A stretch of DNA of 38,754 nucleotides from Chloroflexota bacterium. GTDB taxonomy: Bacteria > Chloroflexota > Anaerolineae > Anaerolineales > Villigracilaceae. The translations under genes were made by a program, and so were the position numbers. Shown in pieces: positions 27,977 through 37,089 of this stretch. The notes beneath the pieces were generated by a model. That model saw nothing but the letters and a program-made list of their open reading frames with translations. It ran no database searches and was not told the origin of the DNA. The stretch spans positions 1 to 38,754 of the forward strand of contig JAADGN010000111.1 of the NCBI GenBank assembly GCA_013152325.1, written 5' to 3'. How positions within the stretch are numbered: the first letter of the stretch is position 1; each line of letters begins with the position of its first letter.

Positions 27977-28912
27977 ATGCTATACGTTCCTGCCCCCCTG
28001 CACATTCCCGATGGCTTTCTAAGTCTAACTATTTCGCTGATCTGTTGGGCGATCACCGCGCTGGCTGTGACAGTGGCTGTGCGCCGCACCGGCTCGCTGG
28101 GCGAACGCCAGGTTCCGCTGATGGGCATCATGGCGGCCTTCATTTTCGCCGCGCAGATGATCAACTTCCCGGTGGCCGGTGGCACGTCCGGGCATCTGTT
28201 GGGCGGCGCGCTGGCCGCGATCGTACTCGGTCCCTGGGCCGGGATGCTGGTCATGACGGCGGTCATCGCTGTCCAGGGTTTGCTTTTCCAGGATGGCGGC
28301 CTGCTGGTGATGGGCGCCAACATCTTGAATATGGGCTTGCTGACCGCCGCGGTCGGTTATGGGCTGTACCGCATTGTCGAAGAGCGCAGCCGCAAAACGA
28401 AATTGATCGTCGCCGGGGTCGCGGCTTGGCTTTCGGTGATGGCCGCCGCGCTGTCCACCTCGCTGCAACTCTGGTTGAGCGGCACGGCCCGGCTGGACAT
28501 CGTCGTTCCGGCCATGTTGGGCGTCCACGCGCTGATCGGTCTGGGCGAGGCGCTGATCACGGTCGCGGCGTTGGCTTTTATTTTCAGGACTCGGCCCGAT
28601 TTGTTGGAGCAGGCTGAGGGCGCGGAGGGAAACGGGCGCGGCTGGGCGGCGGCGGGATTGTTGATCGCGCTGGCAGTCGTCGTCCTTTCGCCGCTGGCCT
28701 CCGCCAATCCGGATGGATTGGAGCGGGTAGCCGCCGATCTGGGTTTCTTCGACCGGGGGGTGTCATCGCCGCTCAACTTCCTGTCAGGGTACACGCTTCC
28801 CTTCCTGGGGGAGGGAGTACTTTCGACAATCTTGGCCGGGGTTGTGGGGGTGTTGGTGGTTGCGGGCGTAGTCTTCGTCGCGGCGCGCCTGTTCCGCGAA
28901 CGAACGACCTGA
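27977..28912 (+). CDS. cbiM: Cobalt/nickel ECF transporter S component CbiM with fused PDGLE/CbiN-like tail
   Basis: A 311-aa membrane protein that binds Ni2+ or Co2+ for an ECF-type ABC importer. The CbiM core (about 8-215) has HIPDGFLS, GTSGHLLGG (His73) and NILNMGLL. The tail (about 225-311) starts with two helices around a PDGLE segment (ANPDGLERVAADLGF), a CbiN/NikN-like domain fused to CbiM. The usual N-terminus MH-IPDG is here preceded by seven residues, so His9 stands where His2 normally binds metal together with the N-terminal amine. AAGGAGG lies before the ATG. It overlaps the regulatory unit and precedes cbiQ by 22 nt. Confidence 0.9.
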   Translation: MLYVPAPLHIPDGFLSLTISLICWAITALAVTVAVRRTGSLGERQVPLMGIMAAFIFAAQMINFPVAGGTSGHLLGGALAAIVLGPWAGMLVMTAVIAVQGLLFQDGGLLVMGANILNMGLLTAAVGYGLYRIVEERSRKTKLIVAGVAAWLSVMAAALSTSLQLWLSGTARLDIVVPAMLGVHALIGLGEALITVAALAFIFRTRPDLLEQAEGAEGNGRGWAAAGLLIALAVVVLSPLASANPDGLERVAADLGFFDRGVSSPLNFLSGYTLPFLGEGVLSTILAGVVGVLVVAGVVFVAARLFRERTT

Positions 28913-28934
28913 CCGCTCTTTGTGATGAGAGAAT

Positions 28935-29735
28935 ATGCACGATAACGTTTTCGACCGCTACCGTGAGGGGGGCAGCCTTTTGCATCGGCTCAGTCCGATT
29001 GTCAAAGTGGTGTTCACGGTAGTGTTCATTTTTTCCAACGCGATCCTGCCGGACGGAGCCTGGCTGGCCTTTGGGCTGGCCTGGCTGCTGCTGCTGGCGG
29101 GCAGCCAGATATCCGGCCTGGGGATCGGTTTCACGGCCAAACGCTCGTTCATTGCGCTGCCGTTTGCGCTGGCGGCGGTGACGGCCATCTTCTCGCTGCC
29201 GGGGCGGACGCTGGCCGAATGGGACTTTGGCCGCTGGCATTTGGTTGCGACGGATGCGGGTATGCTGCGTTTCGTCAGCATCATGGTGCGCTCCTGGCTC
29301 TCGGTGCAGGGCGCGATGTTGTTGATCGCGACGACCCGCTTCCCGGACTTGATCCACGCTTTTGAACATCTGCGCATGCCGCGGCTGTTGGTGACCATCA
29401 TCGCATTTTTGTACCGCTACATGTTTGTGCTGACAGACGAAGTGCTGCGCCTGATGCGCTCCCGTCAATCGCGCGCCGCATCTTTGCCCGGACGAAAAGC
29501 GGGTGGGCCCATCATCTGGCGGGCGCGTGTGGCCGGGAACATGGTCGGGCAGCTTTTTCTGCGCAGTTATGAGCGCAGTGACCGCATTTACAATGCCATG
29601 CTGGCGCGCGGCTATGAAGGACAGATGCGCACGCTCAACCGTCACGAGATGGCGGCGCAAGACTGGCTGTTTGCTGCGCTGGCGGCAGCGGCCCTCTTGT
29701 CCGTGCAGCTTGTCGGACGTTTCCCTTTGAGGTAG
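28935..29735 (+). CDS. cbiQ: ECF transporter transmembrane component CbiQ
   Basis: A 266-aa T component that couples the substrate subunit to the ATPase. About five membrane helices lie at roughly 25-125 and 240-262. The two coupling motifs are seen as RSRQSRAASLPG and YNAMLARGYEGQMRT, both near the cytoplasmic helices. The start is typical: MHDNVFDRYREGGSLLHRLSP. The stop lies three bases before cbiO, so translation is probably coupled. Confidence 0.91.
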   Translation: MHDNVFDRYREGGSLLHRLSPIVKVVFTVVFIFSNAILPDGAWLAFGLAWLLLLAGSQISGLGIGFTAKRSFIALPFALAAVTAIFSLPGRTLAEWDFGRWHLVATDAGMLRFVSIMVRSWLSVQGAMLLIATTRFPDLIHAFEHLRMPRLLVTIIAFLYRYMFVLTDEVLRLMRSRQSRAASLPGRKAGGPIIWRARVAGNMVGQLFLRSYERSDRIYNAMLARGYEGQMRTLNRHEMAAQDWLFAALAAAALLSVQLVGRFPLR

Positions 29736-29738
29736 AAC

Positions 29739-30509
29739 ATGCCGGTTACACACAAAAAGATCACACCCGTGCCGACGCCTGCGATGGCTGGCTGTGAAGA
29801 TGGGGATGTTTTGAAGATCGAGCATCTCGATTTCACCTACCCGGATGGACACGTGGCCCTGTGGGACGTTTCGCTCGACCTGTGCCAGGGCGAGAAGGTC
29901 GCGCTGGTCGGGCCGAACGGAGCCGGGAAGTCCACGCTCATGCTGCACCTGAACGGGATTTTTCGGGGTGACGGGATAGTGCGCGTGGGCGATTTGCCGC
30001 TGGACAAGGCGAATTTGCCTCTCATCCGCTCCATGGTCGGGCTGGTCTTCCAGAACCCGGACGACCAACTTTTTTCGCCGACCGTGTTCGAGGACGTGGC
30101 CTTTGGCCCGCTGCATATGGGCTTGCCGGAAGACGAGGTGCGCACCCGCGTGGACGAAGCGCTGGCGCAGGTGCACATGAGCAATTTTCGGGAGCGTTTG
30201 TCCCATCATTTGAGCATGGGGGAGAAGAAGCGCATTGCCATTGCGACCGTCCTGTCGATGCGCCCCCAGATTTTGGTGCTGGATGAACCCTCGGCGGGAC
30301 TCGACCCGCGCGCCCGGCGGGCGTTGATCAACCTGCTGCGCGAGATGCCGATCACGATGCTGGTCTCGACGCACGACATGGCCATGGTGCGCGAGTTGTT
30401 CCCGCGCATGGTGGTCATGGACGAGGGCCGCATTGTGGCCGACGGCTCCACGGCTGAACTGCTGGAAGACGAGGCGCTGCTGGAGGCGCATGGGCTGGAG
30501 AGGCCGTAA
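29739..30509 (+). CDS. cbiO: ECF transporter ATPase CbiO
   Basis: A 256-aa ABC ATPase that powers CbiMQ. Walker A is GPNGAGKST (58-66), the Q-loop is VFQNPDDQLF, the signature is HLSMGEKKRIAIA, Walker B is ILVLDEPSAGLD, and the switch His is in VSTHDM. The N-terminal 25 residues are an unusual Pro/Thr-rich extension. It is the last gene of the operon, followed by a bidirectional hairpin. Confidence 0.93.
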   Translation: MPVTHKKITPVPTPAMAGCEDGDVLKIEHLDFTYPDGHVALWDVSLDLCQGEKVALVGPNGAGKSTLMLHLNGIFRGDGIVRVGDLPLDKANLPLIRSMVGLVFQNPDDQLFSPTVFEDVAFGPLHMGLPEDEVRTRVDEALAQVHMSNFRERLSHHLSMGEKKRIAIATVLSMRPQILVLDEPSAGLDPRARRALINLLREMPITMLVSTHDMAMVRELFPRMVVMDEGRIVADGSTAELLEDEALLEAHGLERP

Positions 30510-30559
30510 AAACGGTGGGCAGGAAGACGGCCACCTTCGCTGTGCAGCATGGGTCAATA

Positions 30560-30589
30560 AAAAAGCGTCCCCGCTTGGAGACGCTTTTT
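30560..30589. terminator. Bidirectional terminator between cbiO and metK
   Basis: AAAAAGCGTC (30560-30569) pairs with GACGCTTTTT (30580-30589), with U-runs on both strands; it lies 36 nt from the metK stop. Confidence 0.85.
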
Positions 30590-30625
30590 ACTTGCAAGTT
30601 GGGACCTGCTGTTTTTCGCCGTACT

Positions 30626-31837
<1,212 letters not shown>

Positions 31838-31857
31838 AGGGTTTCACCTCTCGAAAG

Positions 31858-31895
31858 AAAAATTGCCCCTTCTGGTGTACGTGAAAGGGCAATTT
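31858..31895 (-). terminator. SAM-riboswitch terminator
   Basis: On the minus strand AAATTGCCC (31887-31895) pairs with GGGCAATTT (31860-31868), followed by a T-rich run. It forms between the aptamer and metK. Confidence 0.85.
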
Positions 31896-31918
31896 GCGCA
31901 ATTACATGCACGGCTGCC

Positions 31919-32059
31919 CTCTCATCTTCCAGAACATCCGTCTGCCGGAATTGGCACCGTTCCAATTGTCAGTGGTCAGTTCCGTGTGTGCTGATCACTG
32001 GATCTTGGTCGGTTGCCGAGGCTTCACAGGGCCGGTCCCTCCGCCTCTCTGGATAAGAG
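31919..32059 (-). promoter_or_regulatory. SAM-I (S-box) riboswitch of metK
   Basis: A typical S-box aptamer on the minus strand. P1 pairs CTCTTATC (32052-32059) with GATGAGAG (31919-31926). The conserved core reads AGAGGCGGAGGGACCGGCCC, then TGAAGCCTCGGCAACC, GGTGCCAATTCCGGCAGA and TGGAAGATGAGAG. S-adenosylmethionine binding should let the downstream hairpin form and stop transcription of metK. Confidence 0.96.
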
Positions 32060-32090
32060 CGCCGTTTGGGGCTTTTGAATTGTTGCGAGG

Positions 32091-32119
32091 ATAATACCAC
32101 AGGTGATTCGGTGCGTCAA
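32091..32119 (-). promoter_or_regulatory. metK promoter
   Basis: Minus strand TTGACG (32114-32119), 17-nt spacer, TATTAT (32091-32096), about 30 nt before the aptamer. Confidence 0.7.
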
Positions 32120-32148
32120 ATTCGGATGCGCTGCCCGTGCAGGAAACG

Positions 32149-32182
32149 AAACAGGCCGACGGGTTTCCCGTCGGCCTGTTTT
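32149..32182. terminator. Terminator of the SUMF1-like gene
   Basis: AACAGGCCGACGGG (32149-32162) pairs perfectly with CCCGTCGGCCTGTT; T-runs flank both sides. It lies 24 nt after the stop at 32206. Confidence 0.8.
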
Positions 32183-32205
32183 TAGCGTGTTCTCGTTGAG
32201 CCGGG

Positions 32206-33156
32206 CTAGTTGTCCGCAGCGCAGCGGAAACCGATCTTGGGCGAAGATTCGCCGTGGTATTCGGCAGAATCCATGTCAGCAGCATCCGGGTTCGGCCCGC
32301 TGGCATAGCCGCGGTTCGAGACGCGGATGTCGACTTCGACGTCCTGATATGACCCGCCGCGGATCACCCGGCGCTGGGTGTGAACGCCGAGCGCCGTCAA
32401 TGGCCCGGTCGGGTTCGCGCCTGTCGCCATGGAGTAGTAATTGGGATCGTAGAAATCGGATACCCACTCCCAAACGTTGCCAGCCATATCCAGCACGCCG
32501 TAGGGGCTGGCGCCTGCCGGGAAACTGCCTACGCGGGTAACGTCGCGGACTTTCCGGTTGAAATTGGCGCGCGATGTGTCTGGGCGTTCGTCACCCCAAG
32601 GGAAGGTGCGGAAGTCGGTGCCGCGGGCGGCGTATTCCCATTCTGCCTCGGTCGGCAGCCGTTTTCCCGCCCACTGGCAATAGGCATCGGCGTCGCCCCA
32701 GGTGACGTAGACTACCGGGTAGTCGGCGAAATCAGTGGTGTTGAAGTACTTTTCGCGGGTTTCAGATTTGAAATGATCCGGCGGTTCACAAGCTCCGGCT
32801 TGCACGCACAGCATGTACATGGCGTTGGTGACTTCCAGTTTGTCGATCCAGAAGCCATGCATGCTCACCTGGTGGTCAGGCTTCTCGTCGTTTTCCGCTT
32901 TCACGTCGAGACCGCCCATGCGGAAGCTGCCTTCTGGGACGAAGACCTGTACCATGCCGTCCACCGGCGAGATACGTTCTGACCCCGCTTCTGTAGCCTG
33001 GTTGGCAGGCGCCGCTGTGGGGTTAAGCGGAACGGCTGTGGGTGTGGGGAATGCCGTTGCAATCGGTATGGGGGTGGGTTCTGCCCCCGATGATCCTAGC
33101 TGGCAGGCTGTGCTGACGATTACCAAAACCATCAGGATGGGGAATAGCTTTTTCAT
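32206..33156 (-). CDS. Lipoprotein with SUMF1/FGE-like domain
   Basis: A 316-aa exported lipoprotein. The signal peptide ends in STAC (a slightly atypical lipobox). After a Pro/Thr-rich linker (about 25-55) comes a formylglycine-generating-enzyme-like domain: VPEGSFRMGG, HGFWIDKLEVTNAMY, WGDADAYCQWAGKRLPTEAEWEYAARG, AGNVWEWVSDFY and RVIRGGSY...KIGFRCA. The paired active-site cysteines of true FGE after RGGSY are absent, so it is probably a ligand- or surface-binding member rather than a sulfatase activator. AGGAGG directly abuts the first ATG (33162), so I use the second ATG at 33156, six bases away. Confidence 0.86.
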   Translation of the reverse strand: MKKLFPILMVLVIVSTACQLGSSGAEPTPIPIATAFPTPTAVPLNPTAAPANQATEAGSERISPVDGMVQVFVPEGSFRMGGLDVKAENDEKPDHQVSMHGFWIDKLEVTNAMYMLCVQAGACEPPDHFKSETREKYFNTTDFADYPVVYVTWGDADAYCQWAGKRLPTEAEWEYAARGTDFRTFPWGDERPDTSRANFNRKVRDVTRVGSFPAGASPYGVLDMAGNVWEWVSDFYDPNYYSMATGANPTGPLTALGVHTQRRVIRGGSYQDVEVDIRVSNRGYASGPNPDAADMDSAEYHGESSPKIGFRCAADN

Positions 33157-33247
33157 TTTCATCCTCCTAGAAATTTTCGGTTCTGTGCTGAGTATAAGTG
33201 TGGGCGATAATTTTTGTTATCACCCGTTAGTCACGGATTGGTATCAA

Positions 33248-33281
33248 ATTGCGACTTCTTGCGACCAATTTGCCTTATAAT
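33248..33281 (+). promoter_or_regulatory. Promoter region with TTGCGAC direct repeat
   Basis: TATAAT (33276-33281) has no good -35. Instead two TTGCGAC copies (33249-33255 and 33259-33265) lie just upstream, ten bases apart. OmpR-type regulators bind such tandem repeats, and one is encoded directly downstream, so autoregulation is plausible. Confidence 0.5.
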
Positions 33282-33353
33282 ACAATGGAACACCGATACT
33301 GGCAAGAGGTAAAACGTCTCTCGCCGATAAAACTGTTGCTATTGGATCTGCCC

Positions 33354-34061
33354 ATGAATTCAACCAAACTTGCTGAAGCCAACGCCACATTGAGAGTCTT
33401 TGTTGTCTGTGACCAGACCGATACCGCCCCAATTCTGGGATACATGATCCGTGAGAGAGGTTTGACCGCCATCATTGAAACCTCTGTGCAGAGAGCCATG
33501 GATCGCTCGGTGGAGGAGATTCCGGATCTGATCATCATTGACGTCAACGCGCCGCATGCCGAGCGCATCAAACTGTGCAAGAAGTACCGCGCGCTCAGTG
33601 CAAGCCCGATTTTGCTTTTTCTTCCCGCCCATCACGAAGCGGAAATCCTGGAAGCTTATCGAGCTGGCGTGGACGAATGTGTGGTCAAACCGATCAGTCC
33701 TGCCATTTTCCTGGCAAAGATCACAGCCTGGTCGCGGCGCAGTTGGACAGTGCCTGTCCGTGACCTGCGCACGGGAAAGTTGAATCTCGACCCGGCGCGC
33801 CGGATTGCAATTGATCCTGACGGGAAGGAAATAAAGCTGACCAACCTGGAATTCCGCCTGCTCCATTTGCTGATGAGTCGTCCGGGATATGTTTTTAAAA
33901 GCGAGGAGATAATTGAAACTGTCTGGGGGATGTATGGTCAGGGAGACTACACGTTACTTAAGAATGTCGTATACCGCTTGCGCAAGAAACTGGGGCACGA
34001 GTCTGGGGACAGGTATCTGATCCAGACTTCGCCGGGGGGATACAGTTTCCGCGAGGATTAA
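33354..34061 (+). CDS. OmpR/PhoB-type response regulator with degenerate receiver
   Basis: A 235-aa protein. The receiver part (about 12-128) has Asp63 (LIIIDVN) and Lys112 (VVKPIS), but only one N-terminal acidic residue (Asp20), and the usual Thr/Ser after strand 4 is Pro91. The effector part (about 140-232) is a winged helix: LTNLEFRLLHLLMSRPGYVFKSEEIIETVWG, then LKNVVYRLRKKLG and IQTSPGGYSFRED. The ATG at 33354 was chosen because the -10 at 33276-33281 excludes the starts at 33249 and 33285. No kinase is adjacent. It ends in a clear terminator. Confidence 0.85.
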   Translation: MNSTKLAEANATLRVFVVCDQTDTAPILGYMIRERGLTAIIETSVQRAMDRSVEEIPDLIIIDVNAPHAERIKLCKKYRALSASPILLFLPAHHEAEILEAYRAGVDECVVKPISPAIFLAKITAWSRRSWTVPVRDLRTGKLNLDPARRIAIDPDGKEIKLTNLEFRLLHLLMSRPGYVFKSEEIIETVWGMYGQGDYTLLKNVVYRLRKKLGHESGDRYLIQTSPGGYSFRED

Positions 34062-34067
34062 GCAAAG

Positions 34068-34099
34068 CAGGCTGGCAGACAGTTGCCAGCCTGTTTTCG
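34068..34099. terminator. Bidirectional terminator after the response regulator
   Basis: CAGGCTGGCA (34068-34077) pairs perfectly with TGCCAGCCTG (34084-34093), followed by TTTTCG; it lies between convergent genes. Confidence 0.85.
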
Positions 34100-34112
34100 T
34101 ATCTTTTCAAAG

Positions 34113-35333
34113 TCAGTTGCGGACGAAATCCAGCGCGTATTGGGCGTCGGGATATCCCGGCCGGTGGTGCAACGCGCTTTCCCAGTCCGTGACCGCGCCT
34201 TTGATGTCGCCCTGCCGGTAGCGTGCCCAACCACGCCAGAGCAGGGCTTCTTCGGAGTTGGGCGTGCGTTGCAGGGCGTATTGGGTCAGGGTGAGCAAAT
34301 CGTCAATACGGTTGGCCTGGAAGTAGGTGATGAACGGGCCGAACTGGTAGCGCAGCATGCGTTGGGGCAGTCCCAGGTTGCGGGCGGTGTCGTAAGCGTC
34401 CGCGGATTCGGTGTAGCGCTCAAAGTAGAGCAGGTTCGTCCCCAGGTTGAACCAGGCGAAGGCGTCGTCCGGATGCGAGGCGGTCGCGGCCTGGGACGCG
34501 GCTAACGCGTTTTGACGGTTGGCGTCCTCGTCCCAGTCTGCCCCGAGGATGGTCTGCAATTCGGCTTCATCGTCCGGCAGGTAGATCAGCATGTAGACGT
34601 AGTTGAAGGGACGCCAGTTTTCGTCAAGATCGTCGTAAGAAATTGGCTGGTCTGGGCCGTAGAAGGAGTCCTGGCCGGTGAAGACGCGGGATGCGTCGTC
34701 GTAGGCGGTCAGGAGCATGTAGTGCGCTGCCCACAGATCGTCGTTGGGCCAGTAGGGCGTGTCGAAGTGGAACGTTTCCTCGATGATGACCGGGTATCCG
34801 GCAGCCAGCAGCCGCTTGAGCAGATCCGGAGTCCCGCCGACGCGGTATTCGGCGCGCAGCCATCCGGCGTAGTTGCGGACGTAGTAGGCCATCTCGTCCG
34901 GGTTGACGTTGCGGTCTTGCGGGACGGGCTTGATGATGTCGGAGATGTCATACTGGTTGCCGTCCCAGCCATAGTAGCGCAGCGCCATGGTCAGCGTGGC
35001 CGGGCCGCAGTTGTTCATGCCCTGCAGCTCGTATTCGGGAACCGGCAGGGAGACCTGGGCGGGTAATGGCTCCGGGGTGGCGGTGGGGGGAGCAGCTTGA
35101 TCGCCCCCGGCGGTCGGAGCGACCCGACTGGTCGGCGTGGGCGCATTGTTCGATCCCGTCGGGCTTGGCATGGCGGTCGGCACCGGCCCGGCAGGGTAAA
35201 TGATGCCGCGCAGATAGGTCTTGACAATTTCCACGCGCCAGGACAGTCGTTGTTTGATGGGCGGAACTTGTGAAAGGATAAGCGCCAGCACGATCAAGCC
35301 GACGATGACAAGCAAGGTTTTCTTTTTGGACAT
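34113..35333 (-). CDS. Membrane-anchored C39-like peptidase with TPR tail
   Basis: A 406-aa protein. An N-terminal helix (about 6-24) anchors it, then a Pro/Thr-rich linker (about 50-95) leads outside. The papain-like C39 domain (about 100-255) has Cys109 in NNCGPATLTMALRYYG and His204 in AAHYMLLTAYDD; a catalytic Asp is probably Asp222 (GQDSF). The C-terminal third (about 285-406) holds TPR units, such as DDAFAWFNLGTNLLYFERYTESADAYDTAR and GAVTDWESALHHRPGYPDAQYAL. It probably acts on exported peptides or on wall precursors. No ABC exporter lies next to it. Confidence 0.83.
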   Translation of the reverse strand: MSKKKTLLVIVGLIVLALILSQVPPIKQRLSWRVEIVKTYLRGIIYPAGPVPTAMPSPTGSNNAPTPTSRVAPTAGGDQAAPPTATPEPLPAQVSLPVPEYELQGMNNCGPATLTMALRYYGWDGNQYDISDIIKPVPQDRNVNPDEMAYYVRNYAGWLRAEYRVGGTPDLLKRLLAAGYPVIIEETFHFDTPYWPNDDLWAAHYMLLTAYDDASRVFTGQDSFYGPDQPISYDDLDENWRPFNYVYMLIYLPDDEAELQTILGADWDEDANRQNALAASQAATASHPDDAFAWFNLGTNLLYFERYTESADAYDTARNLGLPQRMLRYQFGPFITYFQANRIDDLLTLTQYALQRTPNSEEALLWRGWARYRQGDIKGAVTDWESALHHRPGYPDAQYALDFVRN

Positions 35334-35376
35334 GAGCGCAAGTGTATCAGATTTTGATGCGTTGGTCCCCTGCCTT

Positions 35377-37089
35377 TTATAAGAATCGGATCAGCAGCCA
35401 GATGGTCGCCAGTGCGACGGTGATCAGCAGCGCGGGGAAGCCTTTCTTGAAAAAATAGGCGTAGGTGATCGAGTAGCCGGCCCGGCCAGAGACCCCCGCG
35501 GTGACCATGTTGGCCGAAGCGCCGATCAGCGAGCCATTGCCGCCCATGGCCGCGCCGATGGACAGGCAGTAGAACAGCACGTCGTTCTGCGCGCCCGGCA
35601 CGGTCGTGGTCAGGTAGCCGATGACCGGCAGCATGGCCGCGGTGAAAGGGATGTTGGCTATCACCGTTGAAAACAGCGCGCTCAGCCAGGTTACCGAGAG
35701 CATTGCCAGTACCAGATTATCCCCTACGAGAAAGCCAATCCCGTCGGCGATGTAGCTGATCAGGCCAACTTCCTGGATCGCGCCGACGACGATGAACAAC
35801 GCCATGAAGAAGACCAGCGTCGTCCAGTCTACGGCTTCGATCATCTCCTCGACGTCAGGCCGGATCCAGACCAACAGCGCCGTCGCGCCGATCAAGGCGG
35901 TCACGGCTGGCAGCAGGCTGACGCGCTCGCCAAAGATGAACAGGATCAGCATCCCTGCGCCGACCACGCCGGCCTTTTTGAGATTCTCCGGTTCGGTGAT
36001 GCGCGCCTGTTTGGCGAGCTTTTTCAGCAGCACCTTCGATAGTCCGCTTGTGCTGGCTGCGTGAAATTCTTTGCGGTAGATGAGTTCGCTGTATATGATC
36101 AGCCCGACCAGCGCCAGCAGTACGCCGGGGGTCAGGTTGGTCAGGAAGTCGTTGAAGGAGATGCCGCCGTACGAACCGATCAGGATATTGGTTGGCGTAC
36201 CGATCAGCGTGCTGACGCCGACCACATTGGAGGCCATCACTTCGGGCACCAGTAATGCCAGGGGATTGATGCCCAACGCGAGGGCGATCTGGACCGTGAT
36301 GGGCGTCATCAGGAGCATGGTTGTCACGTTGTCCAAGAATGCGGAGACGACGCCGGTCAGCAACATCAGGATGGCGACCAGCAGCCAAACGTGCCCGCCG
36401 GAGAGACGGTAGGACATGAAGGCCAGCCACTGAAACAGCCCGGTCCCTTCGATGACCGCGATCACAATCATCATGCCCATGATCAGGAATATCACATTCC
36501 AGTCGATATAATGCAAGGCGCCGTTGAAGTCGAAAATGAACAGGCTGTCTTGAAGCGGCTGCCCCAGGTAACTGACAGCGAACAGGGTCGTCGCGCCCAG
36601 CAGCGCGGCCAGCGTGTTGTGCAGTTTGCCGGTTGCCATGAGCGCCAGCATTCCGGCGAAAACCAGCGCTGCCAGCCAAAAGGCGATAGTGATGCGCCGC
36701 TGCAGGGTGACGGTGGGCAGTGACACGGTCTGCCCGTTCCGCAGCTCCTGGACGGCGGCCGCGCTGATCTGGATGTCCGTTGTCTGGAAGTGGGCGCGCT
36801 TGATGCGGATGGTCAGCGTATCCGGGATGTGCAGATCTTTGGGGATGGACAGGGCGTATCGCCCGTCGGGCTGGGTGGCGGCCGATGAAACGGGAGCGGC
36901 CTCCGGGGCCGCGCGAAGCGTGACGAGCGCGTCGATCACGGGCTGATCCTGTTTGTCGAACACCTGGCCGGTGATGAGCCGCGCCGCCTCCGCATCCTGG
37001 GCTTGTCCCGGGGTGTTGGTCAAGACAAGGGCCAATCCCACGACCAGCAGAAAGAAGGCGGCTTGCCGGAGACGTGCGGTTTTTTTCAC
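35377..37089 (-). CDS. Ion transporter (ArsB/NhaD or SLC13-like) with N-terminal Ig-like domain
   Basis: A 570-aa protein. It starts with a signal peptide (1-30), then a carboxypeptidase-regulatory-like beta domain (about 36-128: GQVFDKQDQPVIDALVTLRAA). The rest (about 130-570) is a transporter with about 12 helices, carrying IT-superfamily features VVSAFLDNVTTMLLMTPI, STLIGTPTNILIG and, in the second half, IGAAMGGNGSLIGASANM. The ion (Na+/H+, anion or metalloid) is unknown. The start is GTG 37089, overlapping the UspA stop by 4 nt (GTGA). No membrane-topology evidence fixes the beta domain outside, but the signal sequence suggests it. Confidence 0.86.
   Translation of the reverse strand: MKKTARLRQAAFFLLVVGLALVLTNTPGQAQDAEAARLITGQVFDKQDQPVIDALVTLRAAPEAAPVSSAATQPDGRYALSIPKDLHIPDTLTIRIKRAHFQTTDIQISAAAVQELRNGQTVSLPTVTLQRRITIAFWLAALVFAGMLALMATGKLHNTLAALLGATTLFAVSYLGQPLQDSLFIFDFNGALHYIDWNVIFLIMGMMIVIAVIEGTGLFQWLAFMSYRLSGGHVWLLVAILMLLTGVVSAFLDNVTTMLLMTPITVQIALALGINPLALLVPEVMASNVVGVSTLIGTPTNILIGSYGGISFNDFLTNLTPGVLLALVGLIIYSELIYRKEFHAASTSGLSKVLLKKLAKQARITEPENLKKAGVVGAGMLILFIFGERVSLLPAVTALIGATALLVWIRPDVEEMIEAVDWTTLVFFMALFIVVGAIQEVGLISYIADGIGFLVGDNLVLAMLSVTWLSALFSTVIANIPFTAAMLPVIGYLTTTVPGAQNDVLFYCLSIGAAMGGNGSLIGASANMVTAGVSGRAGYSITYAYFFKKGFPALLITVALATIWLLIRFL

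Noticed and set aside
32206-33162. A true sulfatase-activating FGE
   Set aside because: The paired catalytic cysteines after RGGSY are absent and no sulfatase is nearby.
33249-33353. Earlier starts (33249 and 33285) of the response regulator
   Set aside because: TATAAT at 33276-33281 puts the start of transcription near 33288, after both.
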